Shown here one piece after another: positions 27,542 through 37,440 of a DNA stretch of 64,000 bases (positions are counted from its first letter, which is position 1; the number at the start of each line of letters is the position of its first letter). A model generated the notes under the pieces. It was given only the letters and a program-made list of their open reading frames with translations, had not been told where the DNA came from and ran no database searches. The position numbers and the translations under genes were made by a program. This stretch comes from Chamaecrista fasciculata (taxonomy: Eukaryota > Streptophyta > Magnoliopsida > Fabales > Fabaceae), in contig QANZ01022137.1 in the NCBI GenBank assembly GCA_003254925.1, positions 105,518 through 169,517 on the forward strand. The letters run 5' to 3'.

Positions 27542-27795
27542 GAATGGCACATGCTGTGCGAGAGGGTGTTTGGCAATAAAGGATTAATAGTGCTGCTTTG
27601 TAATATTTTCTAATATGTTGATTTGTTTAGACTTTAGTCTTTGTGGAGTTCCCTGACTCGAACAGGCTTCGTTATTGTATATTTTTCCCATTTCATCACA
27701 GGGAAATCTGATACATACATTCATACTTCCATTTCTTTCTTGTCCATTTGTGTATTTCTTCCTTTTGGTGATCAGTGAGAATTGAATACATATCA
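27539..27795 (+). repeat. 3' LTR of gypsy copy 1 (left edge approximate)
   Basis: About 257 bp from the pol stop to CATATCA at the gap. The right edge is firm. The left edge is set at the TG overlapping the stop codon because that gives TG...CA, but a TG a few bases later is equally possible. The same stretch lies between tail and head in copy 2 (30317-30573). Confidence 0.6.
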
Positions 27796-27796
27796 N

Positions 27797-28012
27797 GATC
27801 AAGTGTAGTATCTTTAAATTTGAATTATTAAAATAGCCAGGCCTTTGTTTTAAAATTGGATCCAAATAAAGGCCACAGCAGAAGATAAGAAACTGGGCCC
27901 ATTTGATATACTTCTTTTTCAGTTAGAAGCTGTTTGATTTTTCCAAAAACGCTATTTCTTAAATATGTGTATATATATATATATATATANTAAATATGTA
28001 TATATATATATA
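27797..28012. other. Short sequence between gaps, (TA)n rich
   Basis: Bounded by N gaps at 27796 and 27990 and made largely of (TA)n repeats near 27970-28012. The simple repeat probably caused the assembly break. No gene. Confidence 0.6.
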
Positions 28013-28535
28013 GGCAAAACACCCTTTCGTGCCCCTAACGTTTGTGGTGATTTTTAGTTATGCTCCTAACGTTTCATTTGTGTCAATTGTGCCCCCAATG
28101 TGAAACCTTAGTTTCAATTATGCCCTCACTCTCGTTAGTGTACCGTTTTTCGAAACTTTTGAGCTTCGATCCGTGTTCATTTCAGTTTGTTTTGATAAAT
28201 GAGTTTATGGATACTCATTTTCGACTCCTAAGGAGCATTTCGTTTTGGGGTTCATCGGGTCCGATTTTCTTTGGATTTGAGGCTATTTTGAGCTTAATCT
28301 TTGAAATTGATCCAATGAATCATGTTTGTGATGTCCGAAAATTAAAACTCATGAAATCTGATCAAAACCAAGCTTAAATCGTGCGAAAATGGTATTTTTT
28401 TTTTGTGGATGATTGAAATTGAGGGCATAATTGAAACTAACGTTTTACATTGGGGGCACAACTAACACAAATGAAACGCTGGGGGCATAACTGAAAATCA
28501 CCGCAAACGTTAGGGGCACGAAAGGCTGTTTTGCC
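28013..28535. mobile_element. Foldback MITE with 'GTGCCCCTAACG' arms
   Basis: The ends GGCAAAACACCCTTTCGTG and, inverted, GGCAAAACAGCCTTTCGTG continue into matching arms with 'GCCCCTAACGTTTG' and 'GCCCCCAATGT'. The insertion is in a (TA)n tract, so the target duplication cannot be sized. About 250 bp of unique sequence lies between the arms; its small open frame has no recognisable domain. Confidence 0.8.
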
Positions 28536-29369
28536 TATATATATATATATGATCCAACAACTCGCTTAATGATTTTTTTACTTAGTTTCTTACTTAAATA
28601 TATAGGGATAATTTGAATCTAATATTTAGGTATGAAAAGTATTATGCAACTAGCAGTATATCTTTAAATAAAAGACCCATTTTATCTTGATAATGAAATA
28701 TCATTATTATAAGAAATAGGAATCTATTATGTTAAAAACATATGCGCGATAGTTTCTAGTGTATNTATAAGAAATAGGAATCTATGATGTTAAAAACATA
28801 TGCGCGATAGTTTCTAGTGTATATGGCATTGACCCAACCATTGAAACGAATTGCGAGTGGTAGGTCCTTTTAGGCCTATGTGTCGGCAAAGAAAAACGGA
28901 CCAATTTACCAACTAAACTCCAAATTTGTTATCACCCATTGACCATAGTTTAGCCATTATATTCATCGATGATTGATATGTGATATGCACTTAAGAGGAA
29001 TATTCAATCACACTCATTAAATAATAAGTATTCCTTGTGGTTCTAAATATTTACTATTTAAAGTTAAAATATAGGGTAAGTTTACAAGGAGGGCGGGTAC
29101 AAAAGCCATGCTCTCTCTAACAGTTATATTGGCATTTTCATGCCTTGAGATTTGTGTAGCACATATATTTGTCCTCCCCATATATTTGCTCTAATACATA
29201 TAGACTAAAGAGATTATTAGTTCACTTAAAATAAAGAAAAATATGAGATGAAAAGAATTAAATTATTGTCGTTGTTAAATTACTCCCACCAACTCAATAA
29301 CTTTTATTATGACTTTACTATTTAATAGGAATAGAATTATAAAATAATTAATGTTTTCTTAATTTTATA
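28536..29369. other. Intergenic between gaps, with a gap-flanking duplication
   Basis: AT-rich sequence without a gene. A 57-base stretch occurs twice, on each side of the N at 28765 (28707-28764 and 28766-28822), with one difference. It ends at the N at 29370, directly before gypsy sequence. Confidence 0.6.
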
Positions 29370-29370
29370 N

Positions 29371-30319
29371 ACGGTAGATGCTGTGTCCGACTTAATTCAG
29401 CAGCGTGCTCAATTGCGTATCCAATTGCAGGGTAATTTGGTGAAGTCGCAGAAGCATATGAAAAAGGTAGCTGATGCAAAGCGCCGGCATTTGGAGTTTG
29501 CAGTGGGAGATTGGGTGTTAGTAAAATTTCAAGCTTATCGTCAGACGTCTGTTGCAAAACGACTGAATGCAAAGTTGGCTCGTCGTTATTATGGGCCTTT
29601 TCAGGTGGTAGCGCGAGTGGGCAGTGTAGCGTACAAGTTACAGTTGCCATTGTCGAGTAGAATTCACAATGTTTTTCATGTTTCCTTGTTGAAGATGTTT
29701 CAGGGACCTGTGCCAAGGGAGGTGACGGCATTGCCTGAAAATCCAGTACCTTTTTCCACTCAACCAGTTGCTATTGTGGATCAGCGTGAGATGATTGTGC
29801 AGGGTGCGGTTTGTAAGCAAGTCTTGGTTGAATGGGAGGGCTCACCTCGGGAAGAAGCGACTTGGGTTGATGTTCATGAGTTGCAGCAACTTTTCCCTGA
29901 TATCAACCTTGAGGACAAGGTTGTCTTTGAAGGGGAAGGTATTGATATGGGTCAAGCCCATATTAGTGATGGTGAGGAGAGTCAGGCCCGTGTTGAGATA
30001 ATTTCTGAGAATGCTGGAGCCCAAGATGGTATTGAAGAGGGAAGTTCAGTTGGGAGGAAGTTGTACGAAGGGGGACCACTAGGGACACGTGGAGCAAGGG
30101 AACGCAAGAAGCCTGGGTGGTTGGTAGATTTTGNGGGCACAATCTCCAACAAGTCAGGCCCGTGTTGAGATAATTTCTGAGAATGCTGGAGCCCAAGATG
30201 GTATTGAAGAGGGAAGTTCAGTTGGGAGGAAGTTGTACGAAGGGGGACCACTAGGGACACGTGGAGCAAGGGAACGCAAGAAGCCTGGGTGGTTGGTAGA
30301 TTTTGTTACGGAAGCATGA
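29371..30319 (+). pseudogene. Gypsy integrase C-terminus plus chromodomain fragment
   Basis: Encodes the last 250 or so residues of the polyprotein (SDLIQQRAQLR through VLVEWEGSPREEATWV to the end). A gap at 30134 is followed by an 18-base scrap of another LTR and then by an exact repeat of the preceding 150 or so bases, so the C-terminal 50 codons appear twice. It is a fragment with no start. Confidence 0.8.
30135..30151 (-). mobile_element. Terminal scrap of an inserted LTR element
   Basis: GGGCACAATCTCCAACA is the exact reverse complement of the LTR start found at 32288 (TGTTGGAGATTGTGCCC). It is followed by AGTCA, which matches the expected 5-bp target in the uninterrupted copy at 29980-29984. 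The rest of the element is hidden in the gap at 30134. Confidence 0.7.
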
Positions 30320-30573
30320 GAGTGGCACATGCTGTGCAAGAGAGCGTTAGGCAATAAAGGATTAATAGTGTTGCTTTGTAATATTTTCCAGTATGTTGAT
30401 TTGTTTAGACTTTAGTCTTTGTGGAGTTCCCTGACTCGAACAGGCTTCGTTATTGTATATTTTTCCCATTTCATCGCAGGGAAATCTGATACATTCATCC
30501 ATATTTCCATTTCTTTCTTGTCCATTTGTGTATTTCTTCCTTTTGTGATCAGTTGAGAGTTGAATACATATCA
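30317..30573 (+). repeat. Gypsy copy 2 LTR shared by tail and head
   Basis: Aligns with the 3' LTR of copy 1 through CATATCA and is followed two bases later by a primer-site-like sequence and then the gag start. A single LTR therefore serves as 3' LTR of the tail and 5' LTR of the head. The left edge is approximate. Confidence 0.65.
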
Positions 30574-30575
30574 TT

Positions 30576-30591
30576 TGGTGCTTTCATCGAG
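30576..30591 (+). promoter_or_regulatory. Putative primer-binding site of gypsy element
   Basis: TGGTGCTTTCATCGAG begins two bases after the LTR end CA. A nearly identical TGGTGCTTTCATTGAG follows the 5' LTR of the TRIM at 48 kb, which supports the call. I could not assign the priming tRNA. Confidence 0.6.
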
Positions 30592-30602
30592 TTAGCTACG
30601 GG

Positions 30603-32287
30603 ATGGCTGACGGAACTCGGAATGAGAAGGTTGATTTGAAGTTGGAACAGTTGAAAATCAGTGAGGAAGTTGATGTTAAGATTGCAGATGTACGAGCTGA
30701 ATTGTACAAAGCGAACGGTGTGGTGGAGGCAAAGATCGGCACGGTTAGTCAACAGCTTGCAGCAATGGATCAGGTTAATCGGGAGGCAATAGCACAGTTG
30801 CGAGCTGCTTTTTCACGTCAAGAATCTATGATGGCTCAGCTGGTGAAAGGCAAATCGAAAGACGATGGTAGCAGTTCGTCAGTTCCTCTGCGGCGTTATG
30901 AACAAACAGAGGATGCTATAGGTACGTTTACTGGACGACAATTGAAAGTAGAGGTACCTAGATTTGATGGCTCTAATGTTGAGGCATGGTTGTTTAAGAT
31001 TAAGGAATTTTTTGTGCTATATACAACTCCTGAAAATCAGCGTATGCGTATTGCTTCACTTCATATGGAAGGTGATGCTTGGGATTGGTATCAGTGGGTA
31101 GTTGAGAATGAAATTGTACATACTTGGGCTGAATTTACTGCTGCTTTGTTGGAACGGTTTGGTAGGTCGATATATGATGATCCGAAGGGTGGATTGAAAC
31201 GTGTAGTGCAGACTGGTAGTGTGGATGAGTATCAAGCCGAGTTTGTGAGGATTTCGACTAAGGTGAAAGGTTTAGCTGAAGATCTTGTTGTTAGTTTTTT
31301 TATTGAAGGTTTGCAAGAGCATCTTCAATGTGAGGTATTGCTTGCCCGACCTACTACTTTTCAACAGGCTGTCGCGATCGCCAAATTGCAGGAACGTAAG
31401 CATGCTACGGTTCAGTCGGCATATCGAGCTTCGCTTCAGTGGACACCTTCGTCGTACTCGAAAGGTGGTGGATCATTCAGTACGGTTTCCAATTTTTCCG
31501 ACGGCAATACGACTGGAGGGGGAAGATTGATTTCAGGTCCTGCGAAGATGAATGACACTACAAAGGTGGTACGACAGGGTAATGTTGCTGGTAAGAATGA
31601 GACGCCATTTAAAAGATTTACAGCGACAGAGCTTAAAGAGCGGCGTGAGAAGGGATTATGTTATTATTGTGATGCGAAGTACAGTAGAACTCACCAATGT
31701 AAACCGACTTTTAATTTGCTGATTGGGCAAGAGGAGATGCAGGAGATCTTGAAAGGGGCTTCGGATGATGAAGAGGAATACGTGGATGTGGCTGCGGAAT
31801 TGATGAAACTGACCCCTGCCATAAGTATGAATGCTATTGAGGGTGAATTTAATCCTAAAACATTACGGGTCACGGGATATTACAAAAAAGAGCCTCTGCG
31901 AATTTTGGTGGATAGTGGGAGTACGTACAATTTTGTTAAGGCAAGTGTGGTACGTCGTCTGCATATGAAAACTACTAGTATATCTGAATTTCAGGTGTTG
32001 ACTGGTGGGGGAGAGCAGTTGACGTGTTCTAGGAAGTGTGAAGGTGTGAGACTCGAAATACAAGGTACCATGGTGATAGCTGATTTGTTTGTCTTGGAAG
32101 TTACTGGTTGTGACGTTGTGTTAGGAGTGCAGTGGCTTGCTGAGTTAGGCAATATAGTTGCTAATTTTAAAAAGATGGTTATGGCATTCTTTGTGGATGG
32201 CCGCAGAGTTGAGATACATGGTGAGAGTTTGCTGAATCCTACGCCTTTGAATTGTAAATCTCTATCGCAGACTTTGAATGGGGAGTT
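30603..32287 (+). CDS. Gag and protease part of gypsy polyprotein, copy 2
   Basis: A full gag start (MADGTRNEKVDL) is present here, unlike in copy 1. A coiled-coil-like N-terminus is followed by the retrotransposon gag core (VPRFDGSNVEAWLFKIKEFF near residues 116-135, then AWDWYQWV), the Cys/His knuckle and protease LVDSGSTYNFV (about 435-445). The frame is open until an LTR insertion with GAGTT duplication interrupts it near codon 562, where it ends about a dozen codons later inside the insertion. The downstream half resumes at 32456. Before that insertion the copy would have been complete. Confidence 0.85.
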
Positions 32288-32455
32288 TGTTGGAGATTGT
32301 GCCCTAGGGCCAATCATTTTATAGATATGTTGAGAACATATCAATTAATTTATGGAGATAAATTAATGGTTATCATATTATTAGCATGTTTACTATGATA
32401 ACAATCCGTGATTAATTATGAGATAATTAATCTAAANCGCCTACAATTCCCAACA
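32288..32455 (+). mobile_element. LTR retrotransposon insertion compressed by a gap
   Basis: Starts TGTTGGAGATTGTGCCC and ends ACAATTCCCAACA, with TGTTGG/CCAACA inverted ends, and is flanked by GAGTT on both sides (32283-32287 and 32456-32460). A 5-bp duplication and TG...CA ends mark an LTR element or solo LTR. The N at 32437 hides an unknown length, so only the ends are seen. Orientation could be either. Confidence 0.85.
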
Positions 32456-34769
32456 GAGTTGGTGGTTGGTATGTATGCATTGCAAGGAGTACCATCGAAT
32501 GCCAAGGAGAGTGGAGATATCATACTTGTGCCCAAGTGTCTTCAGGATGTATTGGACCAGTTTCAGGAGGTGTTTAATGAGCCCAAGGGTTTACCTCCAT
32601 GTCGGGCAGTAGATCATCCTATAGAATTGATGCCTAACAAGGGTCCAGTTAATGTCAGACCTTATAGGTATCCTCAGTTTCAAAAAGAAGAGATTGAGAG
32701 GCTGGTAGATGAAATGCTGAACACGGGGGTAATTCGAGACAGTCAGAGTTCATATTCATCCCCGGTTTTATTGGTGAAGAAGAAGGATGGGACTTGGCGT
32801 TTTTGTGTGGATTATCGGGCTTTGAATGAGGTTACGGTTAAAGATAAATTTCCCATTCCGACAATAGATGAGATCATGGATGAGCTACACGGATCAGCGT
32901 ATTTTTCAAAGCTTGATTTGCGGGCGGGATACCATCAGATTCGTATGAGGGAGGCGGATGTTCACAAGACTGCTTTCCGAACTCATCTGGGGCATTACGA
33001 GTTTGTTGTCATGCCGTTTGGACTAACGAATGCTCCGTCGACGTTTCAAGCTGCCATGAATAAGATTTTTAAGCCATACTTGCGGAAGTTTGTTACCGTG
33101 TTCTTTGATGACATCTTGGTGTATAGTAGGTCGATGGAGGATCATGTGGCGCATCTTACTTTGGTTCTGCAAGTATTGAGGGACAATGTATTTTTTGCGA
33201 AACTTAGCAAGTGCAGTTTTGGTCAGACCTCAATTGATTATTTGGGTCATATTGTAAGTAGGGAAGGAGTTCATGTGGATCCCGCGAAGATTGCTGCTGT
33301 TTTGGAATGGCCTAGGCCGAAAAATGTTAAACAATTACGTGGTTTTCTGGGACTAACGGGATATTATCGAAAGTTTGTTAAGCATTATGCGCATGTAGCT
33401 TCTCCTTTGACTGATTTGCTTAAAAAGAATCAGTTTCAGTGGACCGATGAGGCGCAGGAGGCATTTGAGTTACTTAAGACGATGATGACGGAAACACCGG
33501 TGTTGGCATTACCGGATTTCTCCAAGGTTTTTGTTGTGGAGACTGATGCATCAATGAAGGGGGTTGGCGCAGTGCTCACGCAAGATGGACATCCACTTGC
33601 GTATTTCAGTAAGAAATTGAATTCCCGTTTAGCGGTTGCTTCTACTTATGTCAGAGAATTATTTGCTATTTCCCAAGCTGTGTGGCGTTGGCGTCACTAT
33701 CTTTTAGGGCGTCGTTTTGTTATAAAAACTGACCATAAAAGCTTGCGCGAGCTCATGACACAAGTAATTCAAACACCTGACCAACAGTATTATTTGGCAA
33801 AGCTTATGGGATTCCAGTTTGATGTCGTTTACAGAACTGGGAAGTCAAATCAGGTGGCGGATGCGTTATCCCGTTTGGAGGAAGAACAGAGTGATGTATT
33901 TTCTGGACAGTGTTTCACGTTGTCAGGTGTCCAACATGTGCTTTTTGATGATTTACGTGAAGCTCACAGGTCTGATGCTGAGGTGATGTTGTTGAAACAG
34001 CAGTTCGCAGATGGGGAGTTATCTCCTTTGTATGTGGTACGTGATCACTTATTGTTCTATAATGATAGGTTGTGGGTACCGCAAAATTCTGAGTTACAAC
34101 AAAAAATATTTGATTATTTTCATGGTACACCAATTGGGGGTCATGGTGGTGTAACTAAAACGTATAAGATGATTGCTGAAGTTTTTTATTGGAAGAATAT
34201 GCGGTTGACAGTACAGGAGATGGTTCGATTGTGTGCAGTATGTCAGGAAGCAAAATACTCAACGCAGAAACAATCGGGTTTGTTGCAGCCTTTGCCCATT
34301 CCTTCGAAGCCTTGGGATGAAATCTCGATGGATTTTATTGTGTCACTGCCTAGTTCTAATGGCTTTACTGCTATATATGTTGTGGTTGATAGGCTGACTA
34401 AAGGTGCGCATTTTATTCCACTAAAATCACATTTCACTGCTAGTGTTGTTTCTGTTGAGTTTATTAAGAATGTGGTGAAGCTTCATGGTTTTCCAAGCCA
34501 TATACTTTCTGATAGGGATCCCATTTTTATGAGTGCATTTTGGAGTCAGTTGATGAAACAGAGTGGGATTCGTTTAAACCATAGTACGGCTTATCATCCT
34601 CAGTCGGATGGCCAGACAGAGGTGGTTAACAGATGCTTGGAACAGTATTTGCGATGTTTCTGTAGTGATCAGCCTCGTGCTTGGGCATTGTTTCTTCCTT
34701 GGGCAGAGTTGTGGTACAACTCTTCTTATCAGACTGCTGCGGGAATGTCGCCTTTTCAAGCTTTATATG
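32456..34769 (+). pseudogene. Gypsy RT-RNase H-integrase fragment, copy 2
   Basis: Open frame from the end of protease through RT ([22 protein letters not shown]), RNase H (ETDAS) and the integrase HHCC and D,D,E core ([26 protein letters not shown]). It stops abruptly after FQALY, where element sequence ends at 34769 and unrelated sequence begins. It lacks the integrase C-terminus and chromodomain, which lie upstream at 29371-30319 instead. Confidence 0.85.
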
Positions 34770-35491
34770 ATATCTCCACTAGGATGCAATAACTCAATGC
34801 TTAAGCATTGAGTTATTTTAGGATGCAATAACTCAATGCTTAAGTATTTACTATTTAGTATTGAATTTAACGTTTAAATTCCTTCTTCTTTTATATATAG
34901 AGAATAAGAGGCGCATTTAAATATTTTTTTTAAATTATCGCGTTGGGATATTATGGCTCTAGACTCTACAATATATAGATATAGCACATATTTCTTCAAT
35001 TTATTTTCATCTACGCTTAATTATATTTGGAGTTCTATTTTATAAACAAATTATTTCTCTTATGTTATAAACCAAACGAAATATGAATATTGAAAGATAT
35101 AAATAGATAAAGAAAGAAAGATATATTAGTTGAAATTATTTAGTTTTTTTTAAGAACTATCTTCTATCTTATAATAGTTTTTTAAGAAGTCATCCATATT
35201 ATTATATTTTCATTCATTCTCATCATCACATTTCAGTACAAATTGAAGTTCGTTATATATATATATATATAAAACGATATGTAGTTTACTAAAATCAAAA
35301 TTAAATAAAGGAATAAGTAATTATATATATAACATGTTGAAAACAAAATATATATTAGTGGTCAGGAGTCGGGTCTGAGAAGTAAAATCTTTCTTACCTG
35401 AACATCGATCTTAAAACAATGAAAGTAAAATCTTTCTATATATATTGCATTTTTTTATCAAGTCATGTAAGTTAGGGTTTTGTTAAAAAAC
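34770..35491. other. Intergenic with short palindromic repeat
   Basis: GGATGCAATAACTCAATGCT occurs twice (about 34783 and 34822). Between them ACTCAATGCTTAAGCATTGAGT is a perfect 22-base palindrome. The rest is AT-rich without a gene. Confidence 0.6.
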
Positions 35492-35961
35492 TTCTCCAAT
35501 GTGAGAGAAAATCCTCTTCGCTGTGAGAGTTTTTATGAGTGAAACTTTGGGCCTCCGCTGTCTCAGAGACGGTGACACTTTCTTCCATGGCTTCGTTTCA
35601 TTTTATTATCTTATTATTGTTGTTTTGAGTCGGATTATGTCTTTTTCTTAGAACAACCATTGGGGTTTCTTGCTGTTATGTTTGGAAGAGTTTGTCTCTT
35701 CTAAATGACTTTATTTATGTTTCCTGTTTTTCATATGGTTGTAGTTTTAGTTAGATCTCTAGATCCGCTAACTTGGCAATTGATTATCTTACCAATTTGT
35801 CTAAAACGAGGATGGGTCTTCTTGGATGGGTTATAAACCCCCCACCTTCGTCAGTTGATATCCTGTCTAATGTAGATGTTTATGCTAGGGAGGAATTGAC
35901 TATCTTTGTTTTTATTTGACTTGCTTTTGAATGAATTATGTTTCAGAAAAAAAAAAAAAAA
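35492..35961 (+). mobile_element. Short poly(A) retroposon, likely internally deleted LINE
   Basis: A 470-bp insert ending in about 15 A. It is flanked by 16-base near-identical repeats (GGTTTTGTTAAAAAAC at 35476-35491 and GGTTTTGTTCATAAAC at 35962-35977). The end TTTTGAATGAATTATGTTTC before the A run looks like a plant L1 3' end, and the 5' part up to ATGGCTTCG looks like a leader. No RT domain remains. A processed transcript from a host gene is the alternative. Confidence 0.65.
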
Positions 35962-35977
35962 GGTTTTGTTCATAAAC

Positions 35978-37406
35978 ACGTCAATTTAGTATTTCAACTT
36001 CACATTTTCAGAGTCAACAGTGAATACTTAAATGATGGTATTTTTCTTTGATGGAATTACTCATTTTACCAAAAAAAAAATTGAAAACTTCTAGTATGAA
36101 CTAGATAAATGTTACTTTCAGAGGCAGTGAGCGTGTTGACGTTCTAGGGTGACGTGCTTTCAAATGTGTTTAATGAATCCGAAAAGGAAATTTATGGCAT
36201 GTGCTTCATACATCTCCAAATGTTATCTTCTTTCTTGTGTTTCCTTAACTTTTCCAATAATATAAGCACACACACACTATCGTTAGTCGTTGTTTGGATT
36301 TTGCCTTGTTCTAGTTATTTTCATTATTCAACAAATCATTATTCTTTTCATAAATATCCAGCCAATAAGCTTGGCAGCTTTTAATGAATTTCGGGGAACG
36401 GAAATGATTGATTAATTTTGATGTCTACCAAATAAACGAACATATAGGTGCCAAAAATTATTCATCCGAAAACAAAGATCGTATTTTACTTGATCGAGCA
36501 TCAGAACTCACAAATCGTGGCCCTTCAATGTTAAGGAGTGTGATTGAAAGGAGCAGAAAGCTTTGTATTTTATTAAATATGAATCAGTAGTAGATTTCAC
36601 ATATATTAATATATTATCTTTAAATTTTCAAAATATAAAATTAATTATAAAAATAATTGTATTTTAAATTGTAGTTATATATTCAACGGATGAGAGAGTG
36701 AGCCAATTATTCCTAATTTTTTTAATCCGGTTATACCACTGTTTTGGCCCTTGGCAATAAATCAATTATGGGTGGTCCCTATTTAGCACGCAAGTTTGAA
36801 ACTTTGAATATAATGAAAATTTCAAACTAATTGAAATATAATGTCGCTGTTAACAAAGGCCACCCCAGAAAGAAATAACTCGAGAGTCCACGCGCTCCTA
36901 ATTCCTAAAGATGACCAACAAAAGTTCTTTTTAAAAAAAATGTAATTTTTATTATAGGCAATTCTTATTCATGACAATTGATATTATGCAGCATTAGGCA
37001 AATTTTTATGCTTTTATTCTGAATATAGGTATATTTCTTAGTTTTTAAATAAATCAATTAGAACTAATCCAAGCACCAACCCAGCCAATCTTTACCCATT
37101 TTATTTTTAGTTTCCTTCAATATTTTGTCATGGTTCTTTCTGTTCTTCTAAATCGAACTAGACATCAATTTATTGTCGAACCAATCAATCTAGTCTAGTT
37201 CTAAGAATTATGATTTTAAATATCATGTATCTTATACTATAATATTACATAATATCTAATATCTTATATTATATGGCTCCACCCCTCTCTGGTCGTCCAT
37301 GTTTAAAACTATAGTTTATGAATTAAAAATAAGAGGAAAATTACTATTTGATCTCTCTTTCTTTACTGAGTTAACAATTTAGTCCCTTATTTATTTTACA
37401 TACATA
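35978..37406. other. Intergenic, no supported gene
   Basis: AT-rich with only short frames of no recognisable kind. The 5' part of a Helitron whose 3' end is at 37440 must lie here or further upstream, but I cannot place its 5' TC end. Confidence 0.5.
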
Positions 37407-37440
37407 TTTGCGTGCCCGTTAGGGCACGCAAAGCCTCTAG
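37407..37440 (+). mobile_element. Candidate Helitron 3' terminus
   Basis: TTTGCGTGCCC, loop GTTA, then GGGCACGCAAA form a perfect 11-bp hairpin. It is followed after four bases by CTAG and then T. A hairpin just upstream of CTRR with a following T is the Helitron 3' signature. No Rep/helicase gene is nearby, so it would be a non-autonomous copy with unknown 5' end. Confidence 0.55.

Larger units (their letters stand above)
23407..27795 (+). mobile_element. Ty3/gypsy chromovirus (Reina-like), copy 1, 5'-truncated at a gap
   Basis: The element starts at the N at 23406 in the middle of gag and runs through pol to a 3' LTR whose last bases, CATATCA, abut the N at 27796. In copy 2 the same CATATCA is followed by the primer-binding site, which confirms the LTR edge. 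The 5' LTR, primer site and first 230 or so gag codons are missing. Sequence identity to copy 2 is very high by eye, implying recent activity. Confidence 0.9.
29371..34769 (+). mobile_element. Ty3/gypsy chromovirus copy 2, permuted (tail-LTR-head)
   Basis: The order is integrase C-terminus and chromodomain (29371-30319), one LTR (about 30317-30573), primer site (30576-30591), gag-protease (30603-32287), an inserted LTR element (32288-32455), then protease-RT-RNase H-integrase (32456-34769). Relative to copy 1 the head ends at the equivalent of 26720 and the tail begins at the equivalent of 26765, so only 44 bp of internal sequence are absent. N gaps at 29370, 30134 and 32437 weaken the order, but tail end, LTR and gag are contiguous in 30135-32436. 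Confidence 0.8.

Noticed and set aside
23815..27576. Antisense frames within gypsy copy 1
   Set aside because: All are shadows of the gag-pol frame; the same holds for copy 2.
28060..28377. 105-codon frame in the centre of a foldback MITE
   Set aside because: No domain recognised and no evidence of captured exon structure.
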